A stretch of DNA of 64,000 nt from Streptomyces sp. NRRL S-87. Its GTDB lineage: Bacteria; Actinomycetota; Actinomycetes; Streptomycetales; Streptomycetaceae. Shown here in pieces: positions 9,122-17,549 of the stretch. The notes under the pieces were generated by a model. That model did no database searches. It was not told the DNA's origin and saw only the letters and a list, made by a program, of their open reading frames with translations. The stretch lies in assembly GCF_000719335.1 (NCBI RefSeq), contig NZ_JOGB01000034.1, positions 62,001 through 126,000 of the forward strand. The letters run 5' to 3'. The position numbers and the translations under genes were made by a program. Each line of letters opens with the position of its first letter. Position 1 is the stretch's first letter.

Positions 9122-9674
9122 GGGAGCAGGGTAGGGCCCGGGGTCACGCCCCGCGGCGCAGATCACAAGGGCCGCCCTATTGGCACGCGAGCTACTCGCG
9201 AGTTAACGTCTCTTCAAGCACCCCGAACGGGGTGCGCCCACTCGAGGCGGCCTGGTGACGCAGCCGCCCTGGGTGTGATCGGTTCGGCCGGTCCGGGGTC
9301 CGCCCCGCGACCGCCGGTTTCGTACGGCAGGGCTCCGGGACAGAGCCGCTGCCGTCCCCCCGCGCCGAGACGGCACGGGCTTCCTCCCGCACGTCAGGTC
9401 TCGTACCTGACACGGGTTCACACCCGGCGTGCCCCTCGTGCCGCCGGACGCACCGCAGCTCCACCTCCGCAACTCCGCTACGCCGCACCGACGTGCGTGC
9501 CGTGCGCCGTACCCGCCGTACGGACGCCCGCAGCCCGTCACCGACGTACCCGCGGCCGCGCCCCGCGCGCCCCGGGCAGCAGCACGGCTCCGCAGCGGGG
9601 CCCCGCAAGCCGGCGTCCCGCCGTCCGCGCATCCGTCCCCCAGTCGTCACTTCCTCTCCCACTGGAGTCCCGCG
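9122..9674. other. 553-bp non-coding leader of the 3-hydroxyacyl-CoA dehydrogenase gene
   Basis: I find no convincing gene here. The left part holds a promoter with an embedded operator-like palindrome (9180-9209, listed separately). Downstream, a 7-bp stem hairpin (GTCAGGT / ACCTGAC, 9393-9411) is the clearest structure. The stretch from about 9420 to 9660 is C-rich, lacks a ribosome site before any start, and does not have clean coding bias. If transcription starts near 9215, the dehydrogenase mRNA has an unusually long 5' leader of about 460 nt. Confidence 0.6.
9180..9209 (+). promoter_or_regulatory. Candidate promoter with operator in the spacer
   Basis: TTGGCA (9180-9185), an 18-bp spacer, then TAACGT (9204-9209) form a plausible vegetative promoter reading towards the dehydrogenase. 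Inside the spacer is the palindrome ACTCGCGAGT (9194-9203), part of TACTCGCGAGTTA. A close variant occurs upstream of ccr (12527-12539). A repressor bound here would occlude RNA polymerase; the TetR protein at 11608 is the obvious candidate. Confidence 0.55.
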
Positions 9675-11486
9675 ATGGACCGTCAGTCCACTCCGCCCAG
9701 TCAGCCCTCCTCCGCCCCGCAGACCATCGCCGTCGTCGGCCTCGGCACGATGGGCACCGGCATCGCCGAGGTGCTCACCCGCGCCGGCCGCGAGGTCATC
9801 GGCATCGACATCAGCGACGCGGCCGCCCGCGCCGCCGTCACCGCGCTGGAGGCGTCCACGGCCCGCGCGGTGTCCCGCGAGCGCCTGACCGAGCAGGAGC
9901 GGGCCGACGTGCTCGCCCGCTTCCGCACCTTCGGTGACCTGCAGGCCGCCGCCCACGCGGACCTGGTGATCGAGGTCGTGCCCGAGGACTACGAGCTCAA
10001 GCGGCAGGTCTTCGCCGCCCTCGACGCGATCGTGCGCCCCGACACCATCCTGGCCACCGGCACCAACGCGCTGTCCGTGACCCGGCTGGCCGCCGAGTCG
10101 CTGCGCCCCGAGCGGGTCCTGGGCCTGCACTTCTTCAACCCCGCGCCGGCCATGAAGCTGGTCGAGGTCGCCTCCTCCGTGCTGACCGCCCCGCCGGTCG
10201 TCGAGGCGGTCACCGCGCTGGCTCGGGAGCTGGGCAAGGAGCCGGTCTCGGTCGGCGACCGCCCGGGCTTCGTCGCCGACGGGCTGCTGTTCGGCTACCT
10301 GAACCAGGCCGCCGCCATGTACGAGTCGAAGTACGCCTCCCGCGAGGACATCGACGCGGCCATGCGGCTGGGCTGCGGCCTGCCGATGGGCCCGCTCGCG
10401 CTGCTCGACCTGATCGGCATCGACACCGCCCGCACCGTCCTGGAGGCCATGTACGCCGCCTCCGGCGACCGGCTGCACGCCCCGGCCCCGGTCCTGGGCC
10501 ACCTCACCGAGGCGGGGCTGACCGGCCGCAAGGCGGGCCGCGGCTTCTACTCGTACGAGGCCCCGGGCAGCGCCACCGTGGTCCGCGACGCCCAGACCCC
10601 GCTGGACGACGCCCGGCTGGGCGAGGGCCGCCCGGTGTCCTCGGTCGGCGTGGCCGGCTCGGGCACCATGGCCAGCGGCATCGCCCAGGTCTTCGCGCAG
10701 GCCGGCTTCGACGTCGTCCTCGCCGCCCGAAGCCAGGAGAAGGCGGACGCGGCCAAGGCCGCGATCGGCAAGTCCCTGGACCGCATGGTGACCCGCGGCC
10801 GGATGTCCGCCGAGGTCCGCGAGGGGACGCTGGCCCGGATCACCCCGGCCGACTCGCTGGAGGCGTTCGCCGAGGTCGACCTGGCCGTCGAGGCGGTGGC
10901 CGAGGACCTCGCGGTCAAGCAGCAGCTGTTCGCGTCGCTGGACAAGATCTGCAAGCCGGGCGCGGTGCTGGCCACCACCACCTCCTCGCTGCCGGTGATC
11001 GCCTGCGCCCGCGCCACCTCGCGCCCGCAGGACGTGATCGGCATGCACTTCTTCAACCCGGCGCCGGCGATGAAGCTCGTCGAGGTGGTCCGCACGGTCC
11101 TGACGGCCGACGACGTGCACGCCACCGTCCGCGAGGTGTGCGCGCGGATCCGCAAGCACGCCGTGGACTGCGGGGACCGGGCCGGGTTCATCGTGAACGC
11201 GCTGCTGTTCCCGTACCTGAACAACGCGATCAAGATGGTCGAGGAGCACTACGCCACCCTCGACGACATCGACGCCGCCATGAAGCTCGGCGGCGGCTAC
11301 CCGATGGGCCCGTTCGAGCTGCTCGACGTGGTCGGCCTGGACGTCTCGCTCGCCATCGAGAAGGTCCTGCACAAGGAGTTCCGCGACCCCGGCCTGGCTC
11401 CCTCGCCGCTGCTGGAGCACCTCGTGGCGGCGGGCTGCCTGGGCCGCAAGACCGGCCGCGGCTTCCGTGAGTACGCCCGGAAGTAG
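9675..11486 (+). CDS. 3-hydroxyacyl-CoA (3-hydroxybutyryl-CoA) dehydrogenase, tandem-domain
   Basis: NAD(P)-dependent 3-hydroxyacyl-CoA dehydrogenase, 603 residues, that interconverts acetoacetyl-CoA and 3-hydroxybutyryl-CoA type substrates. It is a head-to-tail duplication: each half has a Rossmann motif (VVGLGTMGTGIAEV near residue 18 and VAGSGTMASGIAQV near 330), the conserved HFFNPAPAMKLVEV stretch, a GFVADGLLF / GFIVNALLF helix and a GxPMGPxxLLD segment. Most bacterial relatives (about 280 residues) have one such unit. Its position ahead of the ethylmalonyl-CoA genes fits supply of crotonyl-CoA from acetyl-CoA. The ATG is at 9675 and the long leader carries the operator-like site. Confidence 0.88.
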   Translation: MDRQSTPPSQPSSAPQTIAVVGLGTMGTGIAEVLTRAGREVIGIDISDAAARAAVTALEASTARAVSRERLTEQERADVLARFRTFGDLQAAAHADLVIEVVPEDYELKRQVFAALDAIVRPDTILATGTNALSVTRLAAESLRPERVLGLHFFNPAPAMKLVEVASSVLTAPPVVEAVTALARELGKEPVSVGDRPGFVADGLLFGYLNQAAAMYESKYASREDIDAAMRLGCGLPMGPLALLDLIGIDTARTVLEAMYAASGDRLHAPAPVLGHLTEAGLTGRKAGRGFYSYEAPGSATVVRDAQTPLDDARLGEGRPVSSVGVAGSGTMASGIAQVFAQAGFDVVLAARSQEKADAAKAAIGKSLDRMVTRGRMSAEVREGTLARITPADSLEAFAEVDLAVEAVAEDLAVKQQLFASLDKICKPGAVLATTTSSLPVIACARATSRPQDVIGMHFFNPAPAMKLVEVVRTVLTADDVHATVREVCARIRKHAVDCGDRAGFIVNALLFPYLNNAIKMVEEHYATLDDIDAAMKLGGGYPMGPFELLDVVGLDVSLAIEKVLHKEFRDPGLAPSPLLEHLVAAGCLGRKTGRGFREYARK

Positions 11487-11607
11487 CGGGCCGGACGCGT
11501 GGGGAGGACTCCTCGGGCCCTCAGGGCGGGCCGTACCCTCCGGGAGTCCTCCCCCGCTTCCACCCCCTCGGGCGCCCTCCCGGGCGCGCATGCAGTACGT
11601 TCGCCTT

Positions 11608-12423
11608 ATGTCCCAGCCCGCCAAGACCTCACGAAACGCCGCCGCCGAGCCCGCGGAGACCACCGCAGGCGCGCGCGCGGCCGCCCAGCGCCTGAAGATG
11701 CGCCGCGAGCTCGCCGCCGCCGCCATGGAGCTGTTCGCGTCGAAGGGGTACGAGGCGACGACGGTCGACGAGATCGCCGCGACCGCGGGAGTGGCCCGCC
11801 GGACCTTCTTCCGGCACTTCCGTTCCAAGGAAGAGGCGATCTTCCCCGACCACGACGACACCCTGATCCGCGCCGAGGCGGTGCTGAACGCGGCGCCGGC
11901 GCACGAGCACCCGCTGGACACCGTGTGCCGGGGGATCAAGGAAGTCATGAAGATGTACGCCGCCTCCCCGGCGGTGTCGGTGGAGCGCTACCGGCTCACC
12001 CGCGAGGTACCCACCCTGCGGGAGCGCGAGATCGCGTCGGTGGCCCGCTACGAGCGGCTCTTCACCCGCTACCTGCTCGCGCACTTCGACGAGCACGACC
12101 ACCACGACGGGAACGACGACCCGCTGTTGGCGGAGGTCGCCGCCTCGGCCGTCGTGACGGCCCACAACCACGTGCTGCGGCGCTGGCTGCGGGCCGGCGG
12201 GGAGGGGGACGTGGAGGCGCAGCTGGACCACGCCTTCGCGATCGTACGGAAGACCTTCGGCACCGGCATCGGGGCCGGCCGGACCCTGGACGGGGGCGCG
12301 GTCTCCGTCGCGCCGGCCGCCTCGGCCACCGCCCAGGGCGAGGTGCTGGTGACCGTGGCGCGCACGGACGCGCCGCTGGACGAGGTCATGCGCACCATCG
12401 AGGAAGCGCTGAAGAACAAGTGA
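11608..12423 (+). CDS. TetR/AcrR family regulator of the ethylmalonyl-CoA block
   Basis: TetR-type DNA-binding regulator, 271 residues. The N-terminal HTH is clear (LAAAAMELFASKGYEATTV, DEIAATAGVARRTFFRHFRS). The C-terminal ligand domain is longer than usual, with a His/Asp-rich linker (FDEHDHHDGNDDP) and an extra C-terminal tail. There is no good ribosome site before ATG 11608 (another in-frame ATG lies at 11590), so the transcript may be leaderless. From memory this matches the regulator at the same place in S. coelicolor (SCO6474). It sits between two copies of a shared near-palindrome, which makes it the best candidate regulator of both promoters. The ligand is unknown, possibly an acyl-CoA. 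Confidence 0.86.
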   Translation: MSQPAKTSRNAAAEPAETTAGARAAAQRLKMRRELAAAAMELFASKGYEATTVDEIAATAGVARRTFFRHFRSKEEAIFPDHDDTLIRAEAVLNAAPAHEHPLDTVCRGIKEVMKMYAASPAVSVERYRLTREVPTLREREIASVARYERLFTRYLLAHFDEHDHHDGNDDPLLAEVAASAVVTAHNHVLRRWLRAGGEGDVEAQLDHAFAIVRKTFGTGIGAGRTLDGGAVSVAPAASATAQGEVLVTVARTDAPLDEVMRTIEEALKNK

Positions 12424-12525
12424 AGACCGCTTAGGGCGCGTCCGCAGGACGCTCCTGCGGCGCACGGATGTGACGGCCGTCTCCCGGGTCCCGGGGGGCG
12501 GCCGTTTCGTATGTCCAGGTTGCCC

Positions 12526-12540
12526 CTACTCGCGGGTAAC
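12526..12540. promoter_or_regulatory. Operator-like near-palindrome upstream of ccr
   Basis: CTACTCGCGGGTAAC is a 12-bp near-palindrome (TACTCG / CGGGTA, one mismatch) sharing CTACTCGCG and a following GT-AAC with the site at 9192-9207. It lies about 70 bp upstream of the candidate ccr -35 hexamer. A shared binding site for the neighbouring TetR protein is inferred. Confidence 0.5.
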
Positions 12541-12608
12541 TCTGATCGATCATCGCTCATCTGCGCAGGTCAATCGGCAATTGAGAGAAATTTTTGGCAC
12601 GCAGTGCC

Positions 12609-12637
12609 TTGCCGAGTGACACGGGGTGCCATACGTT
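12609..12637 (+). promoter_or_regulatory. Candidate ccr promoter
   Basis: TTGCCG (12609-12614), a 17-bp spacer, and TACGTT (12632-12637) resemble a Streptomyces vegetative promoter. Transcription would start near 12644, giving a leader of about 180 nt before the GTG of ccr. Not experimentally supported. Confidence 0.45.
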
Positions 12638-12825
12638 GAAGTCATCCGGACGTCCCCGCGGCACGGCGAACACCATCGCCCCGGCCGCGCCCCGGATGCC
12701 TGCGTCACCAGGCTCTCCGCGCCCACCACGGCGCCCCCGCTCCACCGCACCGCCGAACCGACGGCACACCTCCACCGGACCACCCTCAGCGTTTCCCTCG
12801 ACGCATCCTCGCCGGAGGCACCACC

Positions 12826-13944
12826 GTGAAGGACATCCTGGACGCGATCCAGTCGCAGGCCGCGACGGCCGAGGACATCGCAGCCCTTCCGCTCCCCGAC
12901 TCGTACCGCGCGATCACCGTGCACAAGGACGAGGCGGACATGTTCGACGGGCTCACGACCCGCGAGAAGGACCCGCGCAAGTCCCTGCACCTCGACGACG
13001 TCCCGCTCCCCGAGCTGGGCCCGGGCGAGGCCCTGGTGGCCGTCATGGCCTCCTCGGTCAACTACAACTCCGTGTGGACCTCGATCTTCGAGCCGGTGTC
13101 CACGTTCAACTTCCTGGAGCGCTACGGCCGCCTGTCGGAGCTCACCAAGCGCCACGACCTGCCGTACCACATCATCGGTTCCGACCTCGCGGGCGTCGTC
13201 CTGCGCACCGGCCCGGGCGTCAACTCCTGGAAGCCCGGTGACGAGGTCGTCGCGCACTGCCTCTCCGTCGAGCTGGAGTCCTCGGACGGCCACAACGACA
13301 CGATGCTCGACCCCGAGCAGCGGATCTGGGGCTTCGAGACGAACTTCGGCGGCCTGGCGGAGATCGCACTGGTCAAGTCCAACCAGCTCATGCCCAAGCC
13401 GAACCACCTGAGCTGGGAGGAGGCCGCCGCCCCCGGTCTGGTCAACTCCACCGCCTACCGCCAGCTGGTCTCCCGCAACGGCGCCGGCATGAAGCAGGGC
13501 GACAACGTCCTGATCTGGGGCGCCAGCGGCGGCCTGGGCTCCTACGCCACCCAGTTCGCGCTGGCCGGCGGCGCCAACCCGATCTGCGTCGTCTCCTCCC
13601 CGGAGAAGGCCGAGATCTGCCACAGGATGGGCGCGGAGGCGGTCATCGACCGCAACGCCGAGGGCTACAAGTTCTGGAAGGACGAGCAGACCCAGGACCC
13701 GCGCGAGTGGAAGCGCTTCGGCTGGGAGGCCAACCGCCTCATCGCCAAGGGCAAGATCCACCCGACCCTCTCGAAGACCTACTCCCTCGAGGAGACCGGT
13801 CAGGCGGCGCACGACGTCCACCGCAACGTCCACCAGGGCAAGGTCGGCGTCCTGTGCCTCGCCCCCGAGGAGGGCCTGGGCGTGCGCGACCACGAGATGC
13901 GCGCCGAGCACCTCGACGCGATCAACCGCTTCCGCAACATCTGA
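12826..13944 (+). CDS. ccr: Crotonyl-CoA carboxylase/reductase with a 75-residue internal deletion
   Basis: NADPH-dependent enzyme that reductively carboxylates crotonyl-CoA to ethylmalonyl-CoA, the first committed step of the ethylmalonyl-CoA pathway. The GTG start is preceded by GGAGG (12814-12818). Only 372 residues are encoded, whereas Streptomyces Ccr has about 447 (from memory). The N-terminal GroES-like half, the Rossmann glycine motif WGASGGLGSYATQFA and the C-terminus IHPTLSKTYSLEETGQA are intact, but at Gly299-Trp300 (13722/13723) the chain jumps from DPREWKRFG directly to WEANRLIAKG. In relatives about 75 residues lie between, including the second half of the NADPH fold and the GSHFANYREA segment with the CO2-binding histidine (H365 in K. 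setae). The deletion is in frame, but activity is very unlikely. Confidence 0.9.
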   Translation: MKDILDAIQSQAATAEDIAALPLPDSYRAITVHKDEADMFDGLTTREKDPRKSLHLDDVPLPELGPGEALVAVMASSVNYNSVWTSIFEPVSTFNFLERYGRLSELTKRHDLPYHIIGSDLAGVVLRTGPGVNSWKPGDEVVAHCLSVELESSDGHNDTMLDPEQRIWGFETNFGGLAEIALVKSNQLMPKPNHLSWEEAAAPGLVNSTAYRQLVSRNGAGMKQGDNVLIWGASGGLGSYATQFALAGGANPICVVSSPEKAEICHRMGAEAVIDRNAEGYKFWKDEQTQDPREWKRFGWEANRLIAKGKIHPTLSKTYSLEETGQAAHDVHRNVHQGKVGVLCLAPEEGLGVRDHEMRAEHLDAINRFRNI

Positions 13945-13997
13945 CCGCCCCCTGCTGAGACCCCAGCAGCCCACAACGGCCTTGAGGATCGCCTGAG

Positions 13998-16058
13998 ATG
14001 ACTGAGCGCCAGAAGGACCGGCCGTGGCTCATGCGGACGTACGCCGGCCACTCCACGGCCGAGGCGTCCAACGAGCTGTACCGCCGCAACCTCGCCAAGG
14101 GGCAGACCGGTCTGTCGGTCGCGTTCGACCTGCCGACCCAGACCGGCTACGACCCCGACCACATCCTCGCCCGCGGCGAGGTCGGCCGGGTCGGCGTACC
14201 GGTCTCCCACCTCGGTGACATGCGACGGCTGTTCCAGGACATCCCCCTGGAGCAGATGAACACCTCGATGACCATCAACGCCACCGCCATGTGGCTGCTG
14301 GCGCTCTACCAGGTGGTCGCCGAGGAGCAGGGCGCGGACATCGCCCAGCTCCAGGGCACCACGCAGAACGACATCGTCAAGGAGTACCTCTCCCGCGGGA
14401 CGCACGTCTTCCCGCCGGGACCGAGCCTGCGCCTGACGACCGACATGATCGCGTACACGGTCAACAACATCCCGAAGTGGAACCCGATCAACATCTGCAG
14501 CTACCACCTGCAGGAGGCGGGGGCCACTCCGGTCCAGGAGATCAGCTACGCGATGTGCACCGCCATCGCGGTGCTGGACTCCGTGCGCGACTCGGGCCAG
14601 GTCCCCGACGAGCGCTTCGGCGAAGTGGTCGCCCGCATCTCGTTCTTCGTGAACGCGGGCGTCCGCTTCATCGAGGAGATGTGCAAGATGCGCGCCTTCG
14701 GCCGCATCTGGGACAAGATCACCCAGGAGCGGTACGGGATCGAGAACCCCAAGCAGCGCCGCTTCCGGTACGGCGTCCAGGTCAACTCCCTGGGCCTGAC
14801 CGAGGCGCAGCCGGAGAACAACGTCCAGCGCATCGTCCTGGAGATGCTGGCCGTCACCCTCTCCAAGGACGCCCGGGCCCGCGCGGTGCAGCTGCCCGCC
14901 TGGAACGAGGCCCTGGGCCTGCCGCGCCCCTGGGACCAGCAGTGGTCCCTGCGCATCCAGCAGGTCCTGGCCCACGAGAGCGACCTGCTGGAGTACGAGG
15001 ACATCTTCGCGGGCTCGCACGTGATCGAGGCCAAGGTCGAGTCCCTCGTGGCGGAGTGCCTGGCCGAGATCGACCGGATCCAGGAGATGGGCGGCGCGAT
15101 GGCCGCCGTCGAGTCCGGCTACCTCAAGTCGCAGCTCGTCTCCTCGCACGCGGAGCGCCGCGCCCGGATCGAGGCCGGCGACGAGAAGATCGTCGGCGTG
15201 AACATCTTCGAGACGACCGAGCCGAACCCGCTCACCGCCGACCTGGACACCGCGATCATGACGGTGGACGGCCGGGTGGAGGACAAGGTCGTCGAGGACA
15301 TCGCCCGCTGGCGCAACGAGCGCCAGGAGTCCTCGGAGCGGCAGGGCGGCGGCGACCCCTTCGTCTTCCCCACCACCCAGCAGGCCCTGGAGCGCCTGAA
15401 GGAGGCGGCGGCGGGCGACGAGAACCTGATGGAAGCCACCCTCGAGTGCGCCCGGGCGGGCGTCACCACCGGCGAGTGGGCGGGCGCGCTGCGCGAGGTC
15501 TTCGGCGAGTTCCGGGCCCCGACCGGTGTGTCCTCCGCCCCCGTGGCGGTGGCCGCGGAGCCGGGCACCCCGCTCGCGGAGGTCCGCGAGAAGGTCGCCC
15601 GTACGGCCGACGAGCTGGGCTCGGGCCGACTGCGCCTGCTGGTCGGCAAGCCGGGCCTGGACGGTCACTCCAACGGTGCCGAGCAGATCGCCGTGCGGGC
15701 CCGCGACGCCGGGTTCGAGGTGGTCTACCAGGGCATCCGGCTCACGCCCGAGCAGATCGTGACCGCGGCGCTGGCCGAGGACGTGCACTGCGTGGGCCTG
15801 TCGATCCTGTCCGGATCGCACGGGAAGCTGGTGCCGGACGTCCTGGAGCGGCTGCGCACGGCGGGGGCGCCGGACATCCCCGTCGTCGTCGGAGGCATCA
15901 TTCCGAATGCCGACGCGGAGGAACTCCGCGCGGCCGGCGTGGCCGCCGTCTTCACCCCGAAGGACTTCGGTATCACGGAGATCATCGGCCGTATCGTCGA
16001 CGAGATCCGCACAGCGAACAAGCTCAGCCCCCTCGAAATCTCGGAGGTCCCCGCATGA
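13998..16058 (+). CDS. ecm: Ethylmalonyl-CoA mutase (MeaA-like)
   Basis: Adenosylcobalamin-dependent mutase, 686 residues, full length. It rearranges (2R)-ethylmalonyl-CoA to (2S)-methylsuccinyl-CoA. The large N-terminal TIM-barrel domain begins RTYAGHSTAEASNELYRRNL with the substrate-binding FDLPTQTGYDPD. The C-terminal B12 domain (from about residue 540) has the cobalt-ligand motif DGHSNGAEQ (DxHxxG), then GLSILSGSH and VVVGGIIPNAD. The N-terminal barrel sequence is closer to MeaA-type ethylmalonyl-CoA mutase than to methylmalonyl-CoA mutase. It follows ccr by 53 bp and overlaps the next gene by ATGA, so it is cotranscribed and coupled. Confidence 0.92.
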   Translation: MTERQKDRPWLMRTYAGHSTAEASNELYRRNLAKGQTGLSVAFDLPTQTGYDPDHILARGEVGRVGVPVSHLGDMRRLFQDIPLEQMNTSMTINATAMWLLALYQVVAEEQGADIAQLQGTTQNDIVKEYLSRGTHVFPPGPSLRLTTDMIAYTVNNIPKWNPINICSYHLQEAGATPVQEISYAMCTAIAVLDSVRDSGQVPDERFGEVVARISFFVNAGVRFIEEMCKMRAFGRIWDKITQERYGIENPKQRRFRYGVQVNSLGLTEAQPENNVQRIVLEMLAVTLSKDARARAVQLPAWNEALGLPRPWDQQWSLRIQQVLAHESDLLEYEDIFAGSHVIEAKVESLVAECLAEIDRIQEMGGAMAAVESGYLKSQLVSSHAERRARIEAGDEKIVGVNIFETTEPNPLTADLDTAIMTVDGRVEDKVVEDIARWRNERQESSERQGGGDPFVFPTTQQALERLKEAAAGDENLMEATLECARAGVTTGEWAGALREVFGEFRAPTGVSSAPVAVAAEPGTPLAEVREKVARTADELGSGRLRLLVGKPGLDGHSNGAEQIAVRARDAGFEVVYQGIRLTPEQIVTAALAEDVHCVGLSILSGSHGKLVPDVLERLRTAGAPDIPVVVGGIIPNADAEELRAAGVAAVFTPKDFGITEIIGRIVDEIRTANKLSPLEISEVPA

Positions 16059-17029
16059 CCACGCCCCTGCACCCGGTGAACCGGCTGCGCCCGCGCCGCT
16101 CCTGCCTCGCCGTGCCCGGGTCCAACCCGCGCTTCCTGGAGAAGGCCCAGGGGCTGCCGGCCGACCAGGTCTTCCTGGACCTCGAGGACGCGTGCGCTCC
16201 GCTGGCCAAGCCCGAGGCGCGGCACACCATCGTGAAGTTCCTCAACGAGGGCGACTGGACCGGCAAGACCCGGGTCGTGCGGGTGAACGACTGGACGACG
16301 CACTGGACGTACCGGGACGTGGTCACGGTCGTCGAGGGCGCGGGCCAGAACCTGGACTGCATCATGCTGCCGAAGGTGCAGAACGCGGAGCAGATCGTCG
16401 CGCTGGACCTGCTGCTGACGCAGATCGAGAAGACGATGGGCTTCGAGCTCGGCAAGATCGGCATCGAGGCGCAGATCGAGAACGCCCAGGGCCTCAACAA
16501 CGTCAACGCGATCGCCCAGGCGTCCCCGCGCGTCGAGACGATCATCTTCGGCCCGGCCGACTTCATGGCCTCGATCAACATGAAGTCGCTGGTCGTGGGC
16601 GAGCAGCCGCCCGGCTACCCGGCGGACGCGTACCACTACATCCTGATGAGCATCCTGATGGCCGCCCGCGCGAACAACCTGCAGGCGATCGACGGCCCCT
16701 ACCTGCAGATCAAGAACGTCGACGGCTACCGCGAGGTCGCCGGCCGCGCCGCCGCCCTCGGCTTCGACGGCAAGTGGGTGCTGCACCCGGGCCAGGTCGA
16801 CGCGGCCAACGAGGTCTTCTCGCCCTCCCAGGAGGACTACGACCACGCCGAGCTGATCCTGGACGCGTACGACTACTACACGTCCGAGGCGGGCGGCAAG
16901 AAGGGCTCCGCGATGCTCGGCGACGAGATGATCGACGAGGCCAGCCGCAAGATGGCCCTGGTCATCTCCGGCAAGGGCCGGGCGGCCGGCATGCAGCGCA
17001 CCAGCAAGTTCGAGATCCCGGAGGCCTGA
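16055..17029 (+). CDS. mcl: CitE-like lyase (beta-methylmalyl-CoA / malyl-CoA lyase)
   Basis: A 324-residue HpcH/HpaI-CitE family lyase. In the ethylmalonyl-CoA pathway this enzyme splits beta-methylmalyl-CoA into glyoxylate and propionyl-CoA. Visible motifs are RRSCLAVPGSNPRFLEKA at the N-terminus, DQVFLDLEDACAP, the metal-binding Glu in GIEAQIENAQG, the metal-binding Asp in IIFGPADFMAS, and KWVLHPGQVDAANEVF near the end. The start at 16055 overlaps the ecm stop (ATGA). The function of this exact branch is inferred from pathway context; related actinobacterial CitE-like proteins can have other acyl-CoA substrates. Confidence 0.86.
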   Translation: MTTPLHPVNRLRPRRSCLAVPGSNPRFLEKAQGLPADQVFLDLEDACAPLAKPEARHTIVKFLNEGDWTGKTRVVRVNDWTTHWTYRDVVTVVEGAGQNLDCIMLPKVQNAEQIVALDLLLTQIEKTMGFELGKIGIEAQIENAQGLNNVNAIAQASPRVETIIFGPADFMASINMKSLVVGEQPPGYPADAYHYILMSILMAARANNLQAIDGPYLQIKNVDGYREVAGRAAALGFDGKWVLHPGQVDAANEVFSPSQEDYDHAELILDAYDYYTSEAGGKKGSAMLGDEMIDEASRKMALVISGKGRAAGMQRTSKFEIPEA

Positions 17030-17034
17030 GCGCC

Positions 17035-17547
17035 ATGCAGTTCGGACGCACCTACGAAGAGTTCGAGGTCGGGGCGGTCTACAAGCACTGGCCCGGGAAG
17101 ACGGTCACGGAGTACGACGACCACCTCTTCTGCCTGCTGACGATGAACCACCACCCGCTCCACATGGACGTGAACTACGCCGAGAACACCACGGACTTCG
17201 GCAAGAACGTGGTGGTGGGCAACTACATCTACTCGCTGCTGCTGGGCATGTCCGTGCCGGACGTCTCGGGCAAGGCCATCGCCAACCTGGAGATCGAGTC
17301 GCTGCGGCACGTGGCGCCGACCTTCCACGGCGACACCATCTACGGCGAGACCACGGTCCTCGACAAGACCCCGTCGAAGTCGAAGAGCGACCGCGGGATC
17401 GTCTACGTCGAGACCAAGGGCTACAAGCAGGACGGCACCCTCGTCTGCGTCTTCCGGCGCAAGGTGATGGTCCCGACCGAGACGTACATCAAGGAGCGCG
17501 GCGGCGAGCAGCCCGGCCGGCCCGAGCTGAAGGAACAGGGGAAGTAG
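17035..17547 (+). CDS. mch: MaoC-like hydratase (mesaconyl-CoA hydratase)
   Basis: A 170-residue hot-dog fold MaoC dehydratase. In this pathway it hydrates mesaconyl-C1-CoA to beta-methylmalyl-CoA. The hydratase motif is recognisable around LFCLLTMNHHPLHMDVNYA, with a catalytic Asp/His pair, followed by VVVGNYIYSLLLGMSV. Five bases separate it from the lyase stop, and the next gene begins two bases after its own stop. Known mesaconyl-CoA hydratases of proteobacteria are about twice as long (fused double hot-dog), so the short single-domain form is the actinobacterial type. The role is inferred from context. Confidence 0.86.
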   Translation: MQFGRTYEEFEVGAVYKHWPGKTVTEYDDHLFCLLTMNHHPLHMDVNYAENTTDFGKNVVVGNYIYSLLLGMSVPDVSGKAIANLEIESLRHVAPTFHGDTIYGETTVLDKTPSKSKSDRGIVYVETKGYKQDGTLVCVFRRKVMVPTETYIKERGGEQPGRPELKEQGK

Positions 17548-17549
17548 CC

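Larger units (their letters stand above)
12424..12825. other. 402-bp regulatory region upstream of ccr
   Basis: No gene is seen here. It carries an operator-like near-palindrome TACTCGCGGGTAA (12527-12539), matching the site in front of the 3-hydroxyacyl-CoA dehydrogenase gene, a low-GC stretch at 12565-12600, and a promoter-like pair at 12609-12637. The remaining 180 nt before the ccr GTG is C-rich leader. Confidence 0.6.

Noticed and set aside
9393..9411. Hairpin as a riboswitch core (for example cobalamin)
   Set aside because: Only a simple 7-bp stem; none of the conserved boxes of cobalamin or other riboswitches could be seen.
9429..9674. N-terminal extension of the 3-hydroxyacyl-CoA dehydrogenase
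   Set aside because: The in-frame extension up to 9429 has no ribosome site and encodes unlikely Pro/Arg-rich sequence; ATG 9675 begins the conserved protein.
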